NCBI GenBank assembly: GCA_045541135.1
Contig: JAZQIO010000038.1
Span: forward strand, 49,784 to 113,783
Direction: 5' to 3'
Length of the DNA stretch: 64,000 bases
Source of the DNA: CAZNKU01 sp045541135
GTDB taxonomy: Bacteria > Bacillota > Clostridia > Monoglobales > Firm-18
Each line of letters opens with the position of its first letter. Within the stretch, counting starts at the first letter, position 1. A program made the translations under genes and the position numbers. A model generated the notes under the pieces. That model ran no database searches. It was not told the DNA's origin and saw only the letters and a list, made by a program, of their open reading frames with translations. Of the stretch, positions 18,941 to 27,286 are shown piece by piece.

Positions 18941-20734
18941 ATGAAAAAAGTACTTTCACTACTTATAATTTTGGCAGTTGTACTTTCAAGCACAGCAGTA
19001 TTTGCCAACGACATAAGAGTGCCTGAAAATTTGCCTACGGAAACACTTCCTACTCAGTCATCATCTGCTGTTAAACAGGAAACACCAAAAGTGACTTTCA
19101 GTGATGTAGATGCAAATACAGCAACAGGCAAGGCTATATATAAGCTTGTTGATTCAGGCATTTTAAATGGTTATGAAGACGGTACATTCCGTCCCAACAA
19201 TCCACTTACAAGAGCAGAGCTTTGTAAAATAGTTAACCTTGTATTTAAGTATACTGAAGCTGAAGAACTTGCATTTTCAGATGTAAAAAAGGAAGACTGG
19301 TATTACAGCTATGTTGCAATTGCAAAAAAAGCAGGCTATATTACAGGTCATGCAGACGGTACATTCAAGGGTAACGATTACCTTACAAGAGAGCAGACAT
19401 GTACAATTATTACACGTGTAACCGACCTTTTTGATATTTCTATGACCGAAACCATTACGGATGCTGTTTCGCAGTGGGCAGTACCGTATGTAAATAAGGT
19501 TGTTGCAAACAAATTGATGCCTTTAGAAGAAGGTGGAAAATTCCGCGCAACAGAAAATATTACAAGAGCAGAGCTTGTTGTTGTTATGTCAAGATTTGTT
19601 ACTGAAGAACAAAAGCCTGCCGAAAACACAACAGGTACACAGTACACAGTAACATTTAACACAAATGGTGGAAACAGTATAGCGGCTGTAAAGGTTGAAT
19701 CCGGCAAGACAGTTGCAAAACCTGCTAATCCAACAAAGACAGGCTATACATTCGCGGGCTGGTATTCAGACAGCGGTTTGACAAAGACATTTGATTTTAA
19801 TACAAAGATAACTGCAAACACTACTTTATATGCTAAATGGAACAGAAATGGTATGAGTGGCGGCGGCTCATCAGGTGGCGGCGGCTCATCAGGTGGTGGC
19901 GGCTCATCAGGTGGTGGCAGTTCATCAGGTGGCGGAACAACTACACCTACTGAATATACAGTGACATTTAACACAAATGGCGGTTCAACCATAGATAAAG
20001 TAAGTGTAGAAAAAGGTGATACTGTTTCAGAACCTTCAGCACCTGAAAAGGAAGGTTACAGATTTGCAGGCTGGTATTCAAACAGCGGACTTACAACGGC
20101 TTTTGATTTTGGAACTGCCATTACAAAGAATATGACAATTTATGCTAAATGGATAAAAACATATGTGGTTTCCTTTGAAATGAATGGCGGAGAATCTATG
20201 GAAGCAGTTATTGTTGATAACGGGGCTACTTTAGAAGAACCTGCAAGACCCGAAATGTCAGGATATTATTTTATGGGTTGGTACAGAAATGCCGAGTTTA
20301 TATCAAAATTCAATTTTGAAACAAAGATAACAAAGGATACTGTAATCTATGCCAAATGGATAGAAGAAGATCCTGCAAAGCAGCAGGAGGTTTATGCCGA
20401 AATTGGCGATTTGAAAGATTTGGTATCTCCGCTTATTGGTGAATTCGAATTGGATGCAGCAAATGAGATTCTTCAGTTGGTTTACGATGTAATGGGATAT
20501 GTTCTTGCTGATGCGGATTCCGGCATTCCGATTTATGACGGTGACTATATTCTTGAAAATTATGGCAAGGAAATTTCTGATGCAAACGACTTGTATGACG
20601 GTATGTCTAAAGATGATCAGAGCAACTTCTATTCAGTTCTTCTTACAGAACTTGGTGAGGAAAAAGCCGATAATCTTTTGCAGACTATATTTGGAATAAA
20701 CATTTCCGATGCCAAGGATAAAATAGATAAATAA
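18941..20734 (+). CDS. SLH-domain surface protein with three InlB-type repeats
   Basis: 597 residues. The signal peptide (1-22, VFA cleavage) is followed by a short Pro/Thr/Ser region. Three SLH domains (about 49-225) include GYEDGTFRPNNPLTRAEL. Three Listeria-Bacteroides repeats follow (about 235-300, 340-400, 405-465; VTFNTNGG, GYTFAGWYSDSGL, LYAKW). Repeats 1 and 2 are separated by a Gly/Ser linker of near-perfect GGGGSS units. The C-terminal about 125 residues are helical and acidic, resembling in style the tail of the upstream giant protein. Its repeat subtype differs from the upstream one, so the two are not simple duplicates. Likely wall-bound. Confidence 0.88.
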   Translation: MKKVLSLLIILAVVLSSTAVFANDIRVPENLPTETLPTQSSSAVKQETPKVTFSDVDANTATGKAIYKLVDSGILNGYEDGTFRPNNPLTRAELCKIVNLVFKYTEAEELAFSDVKKEDWYYSYVAIAKKAGYITGHADGTFKGNDYLTREQTCTIITRVTDLFDISMTETITDAVSQWAVPYVNKVVANKLMPLEEGGKFRATENITRAELVVVMSRFVTEEQKPAENTTGTQYTVTFNTNGGNSIAAVKVESGKTVAKPANPTKTGYTFAGWYSDSGLTKTFDFNTKITANTTLYAKWNRNGMSGGGSSGGGGSSGGGGSSGGGSSSGGGTTTPTEYTVTFNTNGGSTIDKVSVEKGDTVSEPSAPEKEGYRFAGWYSNSGLTTAFDFGTAITKNMTIYAKWIKTYVVSFEMNGGESMEAVIVDNGATLEEPARPEMSGYYFMGWYRNAEFISKFNFETKITKDTVIYAKWIEEDPAKQQEVYAEIGDLKDLVSPLIGEFELDAANEILQLVYDVMGYVLADADSGIPIYDGDYILENYGKEISDANDLYDGMSKDDQSNFYSVLLTELGEEKADNLLQTIFGINISDAKDKIDK

Positions 20735-20738
20735 ATTT

Positions 20739-20771
20739 AAAGACGGTGTACAGTTGTACGCCGTCTTTTTT
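20739..20771 (+). terminator. terminator of the SLH gene block
   Basis: A 13-bp stem AAAGACGGTGTAC with one G-T wobble and an AGTT loop, followed by a T-run. Confidence 0.9.
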
Positions 20772-20811
20772 ATGTAAAAATTAAAAAAATGTAAACAATA
20801 TCCTTATAAAA

Positions 20812-20840
20812 TTGATTTTAATAAATGGATAATGTATAAT
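20812..20840 (+). promoter_or_regulatory. promoter of cardiolipin synthase gene
   Basis: -35 TTGATT (20812-20817), 17-bp spacer, -10 TATAAT (20835-20840). The -10 overlaps a potential upstream ATG at 20832, ruling that start out. Confidence 0.8.
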
Positions 20841-20858
20841 TATTCCAAGGTGATTTTT

Positions 20859-22370
20859 ATGAGAAAATTTTTACATTCGGGAATTATATCTTTTTTGATT
20901 ATTCTTTTGGCACAGCTTGGTGTAATTGCCTCGTTGATATTTCAGCTTAACGAATACCGTGAATATATACTTGGCATAACATCACTTATTTCTGCTGTTT
21001 TGCTTGTTTACGAAATTAACAGACCAAGTGAGCCCGCCTTTAAATATGCGTGGATTGTTCTTATAACAGTTTTGCCGATATTCGGTTGGCTTTTATATAT
21101 TTACACGCATATAAATGTTGTTACAAATAAAATTAACAAAAAAACAAAGGTTATTTCAAAACAGACAAAAAAATATCTCGTTCAAAGCGATGATGTTTTA
21201 AGAGAACTTAAAAACACCAAAATATCCGGGATTTCTCAATATCTTAATAGCTGTGCAGATTGTCCTGCCTACAAAAATACATCTGTTGAGTATTTCCCTT
21301 TGGGAGAAGATAAGTTTGAAAAAATGAAGTATGAGCTTGAAAATGCAAAAAAGTTCATATTTATGGAGTATTACATTGTGGATGTAAACTCTTCAATGTG
21401 GATGGAAATTTTTGGGATTCTCAAAAGAAAAGTATCTCAGGGCGTAGAAGTGCGCTTTATGTATGATGCTATGGGAAGTATTAAAGTGTTTCCCACCGAT
21501 TATATAAAGGAGATTGAAAAAGAAGGTATCAAGTGTAAAATATTCAAAAGAGTAACGCCAATACTTGAAACCTATCAGAACAACCGTGATCACAGAAAAA
21601 TTTTGGTTATAGACGGTCATACAGCATTTACGGGCGGAATAAACATTGCTGATGAATATATAAATGTTACAGAGCGTTTCGGGCATTGGAAGGATACCGC
21701 AGTTATGATTAAAGGCGATGGTGCAGTAAGCTTTACGGTTATGTTTTTACAGATGTGGAATTTATCGGAAAATGACACTGAATGCTATGAAAACTATATT
21801 GAAAGAAAACCTGTAAAAGCAAAAGGATATGTTATACCCTACTGCGACAGCCCAATAGATGATGAAAATGTAGGAGAAAGAGTTTATCTTGATATAATAG
21901 ACAGAGCTTCAGAATATGTGCATATTATGACACCGTACCTTGTAATAAGCCATGAAATGCAGGAAGCACTGAAATATGCAGTAAAACGGGGAGTTGATGT
22001 ACGTATAATTATGCCTCACATACCGGACAAAGCTTATGCACTTTGGCTTGCACGTTCGTACTACAAAAAGCTTATAGATGCCGGTGTAAAAATATATGAA
22101 TACAAACACGGCTTTGTTCATGCAAAGGTTACTGTAAGTGACGGAGATACTGCTGTGGTAGGTACAATAAATTATGATTACAGAAGCTGGTACCTTAACT
22201 ACGAATGCGCGTTGCTTATGCACGGTGTTCCTGCAATTTCAGAAATTGAAAAAGACTGTACGGATACAATGACAAAGAGTACGGAAATTACTTTGGAAGA
22301 GTATAAAAAATTAAATATTTTCGGAAGACTTTTCGGTATGGTAATACGTCTGTTTGCTCCGTTGATGTAA
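20859..22370 (+). CDS. cls: cardiolipin synthase (phospholipase D family)
   Basis: 503 residues. Two N-terminal membrane helices (about 5-55) and a third hydrophobic stretch near residue 65 form the PLD-N region. Two HKD motifs follow: HRKILVIDGHTAFTGG (about residue 245) and HAKVTVSDGDTAVVG (about residue 420). The enzyme joins two phosphatidylglycerol molecules into cardiolipin at the membrane. The start at 20859 has AAGGTG upstream and lies just after the promoter. It stands alone between terminators. Confidence 0.93.
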   Translation: MRKFLHSGIISFLIILLAQLGVIASLIFQLNEYREYILGITSLISAVLLVYEINRPSEPAFKYAWIVLITVLPIFGWLLYIYTHINVVTNKINKKTKVISKQTKKYLVQSDDVLRELKNTKISGISQYLNSCADCPAYKNTSVEYFPLGEDKFEKMKYELENAKKFIFMEYYIVDVNSSMWMEIFGILKRKVSQGVEVRFMYDAMGSIKVFPTDYIKEIEKEGIKCKIFKRVTPILETYQNNRDHRKILVIDGHTAFTGGINIADEYINVTERFGHWKDTAVMIKGDGAVSFTVMFLQMWNLSENDTECYENYIERKPVKAKGYVIPYCDSPIDDENVGERVYLDIIDRASEYVHIMTPYLVISHEMQEALKYAVKRGVDVRIIMPHIPDKAYALWLARSYYKKLIDAGVKIYEYKHGFVHAKVTVSDGDTAVVGTINYDYRSWYLNYECALLMHGVPAISEIEKDCTDTMTKSTEITLEEYKKLNIFGRLFGMVIRLFAPLM

Positions 22371-22517
22371 AAAAGCGTCTGCTTATGGAGTGTATTCCAA
22401 AGGACAGTAACTTATATTAGTTATTGTCCTTTTTTATTTCCGCTATCCGCAGGGGGCATTATAATTTTATTTGTTAATATACAAAAAGGATAGTAATTAT
22501 CAAACAGACGCTTTTTT
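22369..22517. repeat. 13-bp inverted repeat bracketing the cls-pnuC junction
   Basis: AAAAAAGCGTCTG (22369-22381, starting in the cls stop codon) and its exact complement (22505-22517, inside the last codons of pnuC) are 123 bp apart. The T-tract arms look like the two halves of a convergent terminator separated by an insertion containing its own terminator. Confidence 0.7.
22399..22435 (+). terminator. terminator downstream of cls
   Basis: A 13-bp stem AAAGGACAGTAAC with one wobble and an 8-nt loop, followed by TTTTTT. It is nested inside a wider 13-bp inverted repeat whose arms touch the ends of cls and pnuC. Confidence 0.8.
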
Positions 22518-23192
22518 ACTTATTTCCTTTTCCCATTTTACAAGCATCATTATTCCGCTTATAAGATATACTAACCACATTAAAAGTGTTGCAATGTTGT
22601 CACTTCCTGACGAAAAGTCACACCACCACATATATACACTTAATGTATTTACGCCAAGCCATATCCACCATTGTTCGCTGTACATTCCTACAGATACAAT
22701 CATCGCAACAACAGATGCAACAGTTGTAAAAGCGTCTATAAATGGCATTGTATCACCAATACTAAAAAGCAGAAATCCGTAAAGATAGGTGGCAACTGCA
22801 ATTGATGCAACAACCAAAATTCTTCCGCCGGTTTTCATATGCTTTTTTAAAACCTCGTGGGTTTCGTCACTTATGTTTTTACTCCACACAAAAAAACCTA
22901 CAAATTGCATTGGAATGTAATATATTGCATTAAGCATTGTTTCACCGTATAGCTTTGCATTAAAGGATATTATTGTGTAAAGCGCGCAGTTTATAAGCCC
23001 AAAAAAGTATGCACTAAGCTTGCCTTTTCCTGCAAAAATAACGTATGCAATACCCGTTACGGCAGATATTATTCCAATGATGGAATCATTCCAGTAAATC
23101 GAAAGTGCCGTTATTACAGAGCAGGTAAATAAAAGCCACAGTATTTCCCAAAGCTTCCAGCCCGATAATTCATTTTTAAAAAATCTTTTCAT
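22500..23192 (-). CDS. pnuC: PnuC-family vitamin B3/nicotinamide riboside transporter
   Basis: 230 residues with about seven membrane helices. Signature segments are GLINCALYTIISF, YIPMQFVGFFVW and a C-terminal EQWWIWLGVNTLSVYMWW. These are typical of PnuC proteins, which take up nicotinamide riboside by facilitated diffusion; related members carry riboflavin or thiamine. No adjacent NAD-salvage gene fixes the substrate. A promoter lies upstream on the minus strand and I see no riboswitch in the short leader. Confidence 0.88.
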   Translation of the reverse strand: MKRFFKNELSGWKLWEILWLLFTCSVITALSIYWNDSIIGIISAVTGIAYVIFAGKGKLSAYFFGLINCALYTIISFNAKLYGETMLNAIYYIPMQFVGFFVWSKNISDETHEVLKKHMKTGGRILVVASIAVATYLYGFLLFSIGDTMPFIDAFTTVASVVAMIVSVGMYSEQWWIWLGVNTLSVYMWWCDFSSGSDNIATLLMWLVYLISGIMMLVKWEKEISKKASV

Positions 23193-23220
23193 AAAAACTT
23201 TCCTTTATAAAATTTATTAG

Positions 23221-23249
23221 ATTATATCATAAAATAGAGGTCACATCAA
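23221..23249 (-). promoter_or_regulatory. promoter of pnuC
   Basis: Minus strand -35 TTGATG (23244-23249), 17-bp spacer, -10 TATAAT (23221-23226). Confidence 0.65.
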
Positions 23250-23257
23250 TATAAAAC

Positions 23258-23286
23258 TTTACAAAGATAAATGATTATGTTAAAAT
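23258..23286 (+). promoter_or_regulatory. promoter of the endonuclease IV-like/aroQ/peptidase operon
   Basis: -35 TTTACA (23258-23263), 17-bp spacer, -10 TAAAAT (23281-23286), divergent from the pnuC promoter. Confidence 0.65.
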
Positions 23287-23311
23287 ATTTTTATTGAAAG
23301 GAGGAATGGCG

Positions 23312-24163
23312 ATGGTTAAATTCGGAACAGCCGGCAATCCTGAAATTTTTTATGACGAGGGCGGAAAGTCCTCTTTGGAAATGCCGAAATGGCTTGAAGG
23401 TATTGGCCTTGATGCCTACGAGTACCAATGCGGCAGAGGTGTTAAAATATCAGATGAGGCAGCACAGATTTTAGGTGAAAAGGCACGTGAGCATAATATT
23501 GCGCTTAGTGTACATGCACCTTATTTTACAAATATCTCAAGTGTAGAGCCTGAAAAAATTGACAATACAGTAAGATATATTTTGCAGGCGGCAAATGCCG
23601 CACATCATATGGGTGCAAAAAGATTAGTTGTACACATGGGTGCCGCAAAGGATATTACAAGAAGATATGCAATGGAAATATCCAAGTCAACAATACAGCG
23701 TGCATTGGCAGAGCTTGACGGGGCAGGACTTTCAGATGTAACTCTTTGTATGGAAACAATGGGTAAAATAAACCAGATGGGCACAATTGAGGAGGTTATG
23801 GAGCTGTGTTGTATGGATGAAAGGCTTTTGCCTACGGTGGATTTCGGACATCTTAATTCGCGTATGCAGGGGGCTTTGAAAACGGAAGAGGATTTTGAAC
23901 ATATTATAAAATATATGGAAAAGAAAATCGGCAGGGAAAGAACAAACAGCTTCCACGCACATTTCAGCAAAATTGAATTTACAAAAGCAGGTGAAAAAAA
24001 GCATCTTACTTTTGAAAACACAGAATACGGTCCTGATTTTAGCCCACTTGCAAAAGTGCTTGCAAAGCGTAAAATGTCGCCTGTAATTATTTGTGAATCT
24101 GCAGGTACACAAAGTCAGGATGCCTTGACAATGAAAAAATTATACGAGGAGTGTTTGAAATGA
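23312..24163 (+). CDS. endonuclease IV-like TIM-barrel protein
   Basis: 283 residues with the AP-endonuclease family 2 arrangement: SVHAPYF, VVHMGA, CMETMG, VDFGHLNSR, FHAHFSKI and ICESAG supply most of the expected zinc ligands. Endonuclease IV cleaves DNA at abasic sites. The usual D-x-H ligand pair of Nfo is not intact here (the corresponding region reads KKHLTFEN), so activity could differ and a sugar-isomerase-like role is possible. The start at 23312 is 7 nt after AAGGAGG; the ATG two codons earlier sits 1 nt after it. It heads a tightly overlapping operon with aroQ and an M24 peptidase. Confidence 0.75.
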   Translation: MVKFGTAGNPEIFYDEGGKSSLEMPKWLEGIGLDAYEYQCGRGVKISDEAAQILGEKAREHNIALSVHAPYFTNISSVEPEKIDNTVRYILQAANAAHHMGAKRLVVHMGAAKDITRRYAMEISKSTIQRALAELDGAGLSDVTLCMETMGKINQMGTIEEVMELCCMDERLLPTVDFGHLNSRMQGALKTEEDFEHIIKYMEKKIGRERTNSFHAHFSKIEFTKAGEKKHLTFENTEYGPDFSPLAKVLAKRKMSPVIICESAGTQSQDALTMKKLYEECLK

Positions 24164-24588
24164 AAATACTTATTATAAACGGGCCAAATCTTAATATGTT
24201 GGGTATAAGGGAGCCTGAAAAGTATGGTAACGAAACTTTGGCAGACATTAATGAAAAAATAAAAAGCTACTGTGATGCCAATAATATTAATGTTGAATTT
24301 TATCAGTCAAATATCGAGGGTGAAATTATAAATAAAATTCATTCTGCAAGAGGTAATTTTGACGGTATTATTATGAATGCAGGTGCTTTTACTCATTATA
24401 GTTACGCAATCCGCGATGCTATTCCAATTGCGGAAATGGCTGTTATTGAAGTGCATCTTACCAATATACATTCCCGTGAAGAATTTCGCCACACCTCTGT
24501 TATTGCACCGGTTTGCAAGGGGCAGATATGCGGTTTTGGAAGCAACAGCTATCTTGTGGCTGTAAGAGCATTGGAGCTTAGTTTATGA
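24160..24588 (+). CDS. aroQ: 3-dehydroquinate dehydratase, type II
   Basis: A 142-residue cytoplasmic enzyme of the shikimate pathway that dehydrates 3-dehydroquinate; it normally forms a dodecamer. Landmarks are the N-terminal INGPNLNMLGIREPE, with the catalytic Tyr in the following EKYGNETL, then QSNIEGEIINKI, NAGAFTHYSYAIRDA, EVHLTNIHSREEFRHTS and APVCKGQICGFG. ATGA overlaps with the genes on both sides (4 bp each) indicate translational coupling. Length is typical. Confidence 0.96.
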   Translation: MKILIINGPNLNMLGIREPEKYGNETLADINEKIKSYCDANNINVEFYQSNIEGEIINKIHSARGNFDGIIMNAGAFTHYSYAIRDAIPIAEMAVIEVHLTNIHSREEFRHTSVIAPVCKGQICGFGSNSYLVAVRALELSL

Positions 24589-25622
24589 TAAAAGACATTT
24601 TAAGGCAAAAAAATCTTGAAGCAATAATTGTTACAAGTCCCGAGAACTTATATTACTTCAGCGGTTTTACAGGCGGAGAGGGGCTGTTGGTGTTTACTCC
24701 TGAAAGGAAGTACATTATTGTTGACGGACGTTATACCATACAGGCAAAAGAACAAACGGCAGATTTTGAGGTTATACAATACAGCGTATCTCCATATAAA
24801 ATTATTGCGGATATGGGCTTTGATAAAATAGGTTTTGAGGATAAAACCATTTCCTATAATTCCTTTAAAATGATGAGCCGTGCAATGCCTGCGGTTACAA
24901 CAATAGGAGTTTCAGACCGGCTTAGCGAATACCGTAAAGTAAAAAGTGAGGAAGAGTGTAAAATTATCCGCCGTGCAGAACAAATAGGCGATATGGCATT
25001 CGAGCATATTTTACCCTTTATAAAGCCGGGAATTACCGAAAGGGAAATTGCACTTGAACTTGAGTATTTTATGAAAAAACAAGGTGCGTCTGCACTTTCC
25101 TTTGATACAATTGTTGCTGTAGGTGAACGCAGTGCACTGCCACATGCAAATCTTACGGACAAAAAGGTTGAAGAGGGCAAGGTTGTGCTTTTAGACTACG
25201 GTTGTGTGTATAACGGCTACTGTAGTGATATGACACGTACCGTTGCAGTAGGCTGTGCAGACGATAAAACCAAAAATATTTATGATACGGTTTTAAAAGC
25301 TCAGCTTTCGGCAATGGATAGAATAAAATCGGGTGTTGCAAATAAGGATGTGGACAAGGCTGCAAGGGATATAATTACCGACGCAGGCTACGGAGAAACA
25401 TTTACTCACGCTCTCGGTCACGGTGTGGGGCTTGAAATACATGAACAGCCAAACCTGTCACCAAGGTCGGAGGATATATTAAAGGTAGGTAACATTGTAA
25501 CCGTTGAACCGGGCATTTATGTTGAAGGTTTTTGCGGAGTACGCATAGAAGATCTGGTGTTGGTTACCAAGGACGGTTGTGAAAATTTCACACATTCTTC
25601 AAAAGATTTTATTATATTGTAA
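24585..25622 (+). CDS. M24-family Xaa-Pro aminopeptidase
   Basis: 345 residues. The N-terminal creatinase-like domain (about 1-120) begins with SPENLYYFSGFTGGEGLL. The catalytic pita-bread domain has the metal ligands: DYGCVYNGYCSDMTRT (two Asp), HALGHGVGLEIHE (His), TVEPGIYVEG (Glu) and GVRIEDLVLV (Glu). It probably removes N-terminal residues preceding proline. In many Firmicutes such a gene sits just upstream of efp, as here, after aroQ; that order is also known in Bacillus. It overlaps aroQ by 4 bp. Confidence 0.93.
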   Translation: MIKDILRQKNLEAIIVTSPENLYYFSGFTGGEGLLVFTPERKYIIVDGRYTIQAKEQTADFEVIQYSVSPYKIIADMGFDKIGFEDKTISYNSFKMMSRAMPAVTTIGVSDRLSEYRKVKSEEECKIIRRAEQIGDMAFEHILPFIKPGITEREIALELEYFMKKQGASALSFDTIVAVGERSALPHANLTDKKVEEGKVVLLDYGCVYNGYCSDMTRTVAVGCADDKTKNIYDTVLKAQLSAMDRIKSGVANKDVDKAARDIITDAGYGETFTHALGHGVGLEIHEQPNLSPRSEDILKVGNIVTVEPGIYVEGFCGVRIEDLVLVTKDGCENFTHSSKDFIIL

Positions 25623-25629
25623 AAAAGAC

Positions 25630-25658
25630 TTGAATTTTATGGGAAAATATTGTAAAAT
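25630..25658 (+). promoter_or_regulatory. promoter of efp
   Basis: -35 TTGAAT (25630-25635), 17-bp spacer, -10 TAAAAT (25653-25658), just after the peptidase stop. Confidence 0.75.
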
Positions 25659-25701
25659 ATAAGATAGATAAATTTTGATAATAATTTGGAGGTATAAATA
25701 A

Positions 25702-26259
25702 ATGATTACAGCAGGTGATTTCAGAAACGGTGTTACTTTCGAAATGGACGGTAAAGTATACCAGGTAGTTGAATTTCAGCATGTTAAACCGGGTAAGGGA
25801 GCAGCTTTTGTAAGAACAAAGCTTAAAGACGTTATTAACGGTTCTAACGTTGAAACAACTTTCAGACCAACAGATAAAATGCCAAAGGCTCATATTGAAC
25901 GTAAGGATATGCAGTATTCTTATTCAGACGGAGATCTATACTATTTTATGGATCCTGAAACATTCGATATGATTCCTCTTAATTCATCACAGCTTGGTGA
26001 TGCTCTTAAATTTGTTAAGGAAAACGATACAGTACGTCTTATCTCTTATAAGGGTAACGTATTTGATGTAGAACCACCTACATTTGTTGAACTTGCAGTT
26101 ACTGAAACAGAACCCGGCGTTAAGGGCGATACAGCTACAAACGTTACTAAGGCTTGTACATTGGAAACAGGTGCGGTTATTCAGGTTCCTATCTTCATTA
26201 ACGAAGGTGACGTTATCAGAATTGACACACGTACAGGCGAATACATGGAAAGAGTTTAA
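25702..26259 (+). CDS. efp: elongation factor P
   Basis: A 185-residue translation factor that relieves ribosome stalling at polyproline. The KOW-like N-terminal domain carries the loop lysine in HVKPGKGAAFVRTKLK. OB domains II and III follow, ending in GDVIRIDTRTGEYMERV. Length is typical. GGAGG precedes the ATG. It starts a likely operon with the CD1247-like protein, lspA and the pseudouridine synthase. Confidence 0.97.
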   Translation: MITAGDFRNGVTFEMDGKVYQVVEFQHVKPGKGAAFVRTKLKDVINGSNVETTFRPTDKMPKAHIERKDMQYSYSDGDLYYFMDPETFDMIPLNSSQLGDALKFVKENDTVRLISYKGNVFDVEPPTFVELAVTETEPGVKGDTATNVTKACTLETGAVIQVPIFINEGDVIRIDTRTGEYMERV

Positions 26260-26308
26260 TTTATTTCCTTTAGGTAATAATATACTCATAAATTAAGGAG
26301 GGAAATTT

Positions 26309-26728
26309 ATGTCACTAATTTCTGAAAAGGTTGCATACTTGCAGGGTCTTGCTGAAGGTCTTAAAATTAACGGCGAAACAGCTGAGGGGAAGTTGCTTAC
26401 CGAAATAATTAACGTACTTGGCAGTATTTCTGATGAATTGGAAGCTCAGGAAGATGCTCAGGATGAACTTTACGATAAGGTTTTTGAACTTGAAGATGCT
26501 GTTTACGGCGAAGATGATTACGACGATGAAGACGACTACTTCATGGAAGAATGCGACGAAGATGAAGAATTTACAGTAAAATGCCCTACTTGTAATGAAG
26601 AATTTTTCATTTCCTATGAGGATTTGGAAGATGAAGCAGAACTTAACTGTCCTTACTGCAATCAGGAAATTGAACTTGATTTAAGCTGTGACGGAGACTG
26701 CTCCTGCTGTGGCGGAGATTGCGAATAA
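26309..26728 (+). CDS. CD1247-like protein with zinc ribbon
   Basis: 139 residues. The N-terminal helical segment (SEKVAYLQGLAEGLKIN) resembles the CD1247 N-terminal family of Clostridia. An extremely acidic stretch (about 68-90) follows. A CPTCNEEF...CPYCNQEI zinc ribbon and a Cys-rich tail (CDGDCSCCGGDCE) end the protein. Function is unknown; the Cys pairs imply metal binding. Strong AAGGAGGG Shine-Dalgarno. Lies between efp and lspA. Confidence 0.75.
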   Translation: MSLISEKVAYLQGLAEGLKINGETAEGKLLTEIINVLGSISDELEAQEDAQDELYDKVFELEDAVYGEDDYDDEDDYFMEECDEDEEFTVKCPTCNEEFFISYEDLEDEAELNCPYCNQEIELDLSCDGDCSCCGGDCE

Positions 26729-26736
26729 TTAAAATT

Positions 26737-26767
26737 TACGGCATAGGAAGCTTGCTTCCTTTGCCGT
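26737..26767 (+). terminator. weak hairpin between CD1247-like gene and lspA
   Basis: An imperfect stem ACGGCATAGGAAGC with complement, TTGC loop and only a short T-rich tail. It may be a partial terminator or processing site. Confidence 0.5.
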
Positions 26768-26791
26768 TTGTTTGTAAAAGGGGTTGTTTTA

Positions 26792-27286
26792 ATGATTACT
26801 ATTGCAATTGCGGCTATGGTTTCCTTTTTGCTTGACAGAATAAGCAAAATTGTAATGGTGAATAATGTTTTTAACATAGAATCATTGGGTATTGATTCCG
26901 TTGCCGAATCTGTGCCGGTTATAAAGGATGTTTTACATTTTACCTATCTTGGCAATGACGGTATGGCATTTGGTATGCTTTCCGACAGCAAGGGTTTGCT
27001 TATTGCGCTTTGCCTTGTTATTCTTGCGGTTATAGGTTTTGTCATATATAAAACAAAGCCGAAAAAAAATCTTGAAAAAATAAGCTATGGTATGATTATT
27101 GGCGGAGCAATAGGAAATTTGGTTGACAGAATTATGCACGGCTTTGTTATAGATTTTATAGACCTGCGTTTTATAGATTACCCTACATTTAATGTTGCAG
27201 ATTGCTTTGTGGTTGTAGGCGCTGTGCTTCTTTGCATTTGTATTTTATTTTTTGACAAAAAGGAAGATGAAATTGGAAAAGATTAA
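26792..27286 (+). CDS. lspA: signal peptidase II (lipoprotein signal peptidase)
   Basis: A 164-residue inner-membrane aspartyl protease that removes lipoprotein signal peptides. Four membrane helices are seen. LDRISKIVM lies in helix 1, GNDGMAFGML is the variant of the N-x-G-x-AFG motif, and the catalytic aspartates are in GAIGNLVDRIMHGFVIDFID and FNVADCFVVVG. The start at 26792 begins helix 1 and has AAAGGGG upstream. The downstream pseudouridine synthase start overlaps its end by 20 bp, the common lspA-rluD arrangement. Confidence 0.93.
   Translation: MITIAIAAMVSFLLDRISKIVMVNNVFNIESLGIDSVAESVPVIKDVLHFTYLGNDGMAFGMLSDSKGLLIALCLVILAVIGFVIYKTKPKKNLEKISYGMIIGGAIGNLVDRIMHGFVIDFIDLRFIDYPTFNVADCFVVVGAVLLCICILFFDKKEDEIGKD

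Noticed and set aside
20832..20858. Longer N-terminus for cardiolipin synthase
   Set aside because: The upstream ATG overlaps the -10 TATAAT of the promoter, so it cannot be in the mRNA.
23193..23257. Possible riboswitch before pnuC
   Set aside because: The space between promoter and start is too short and no conserved core is seen.
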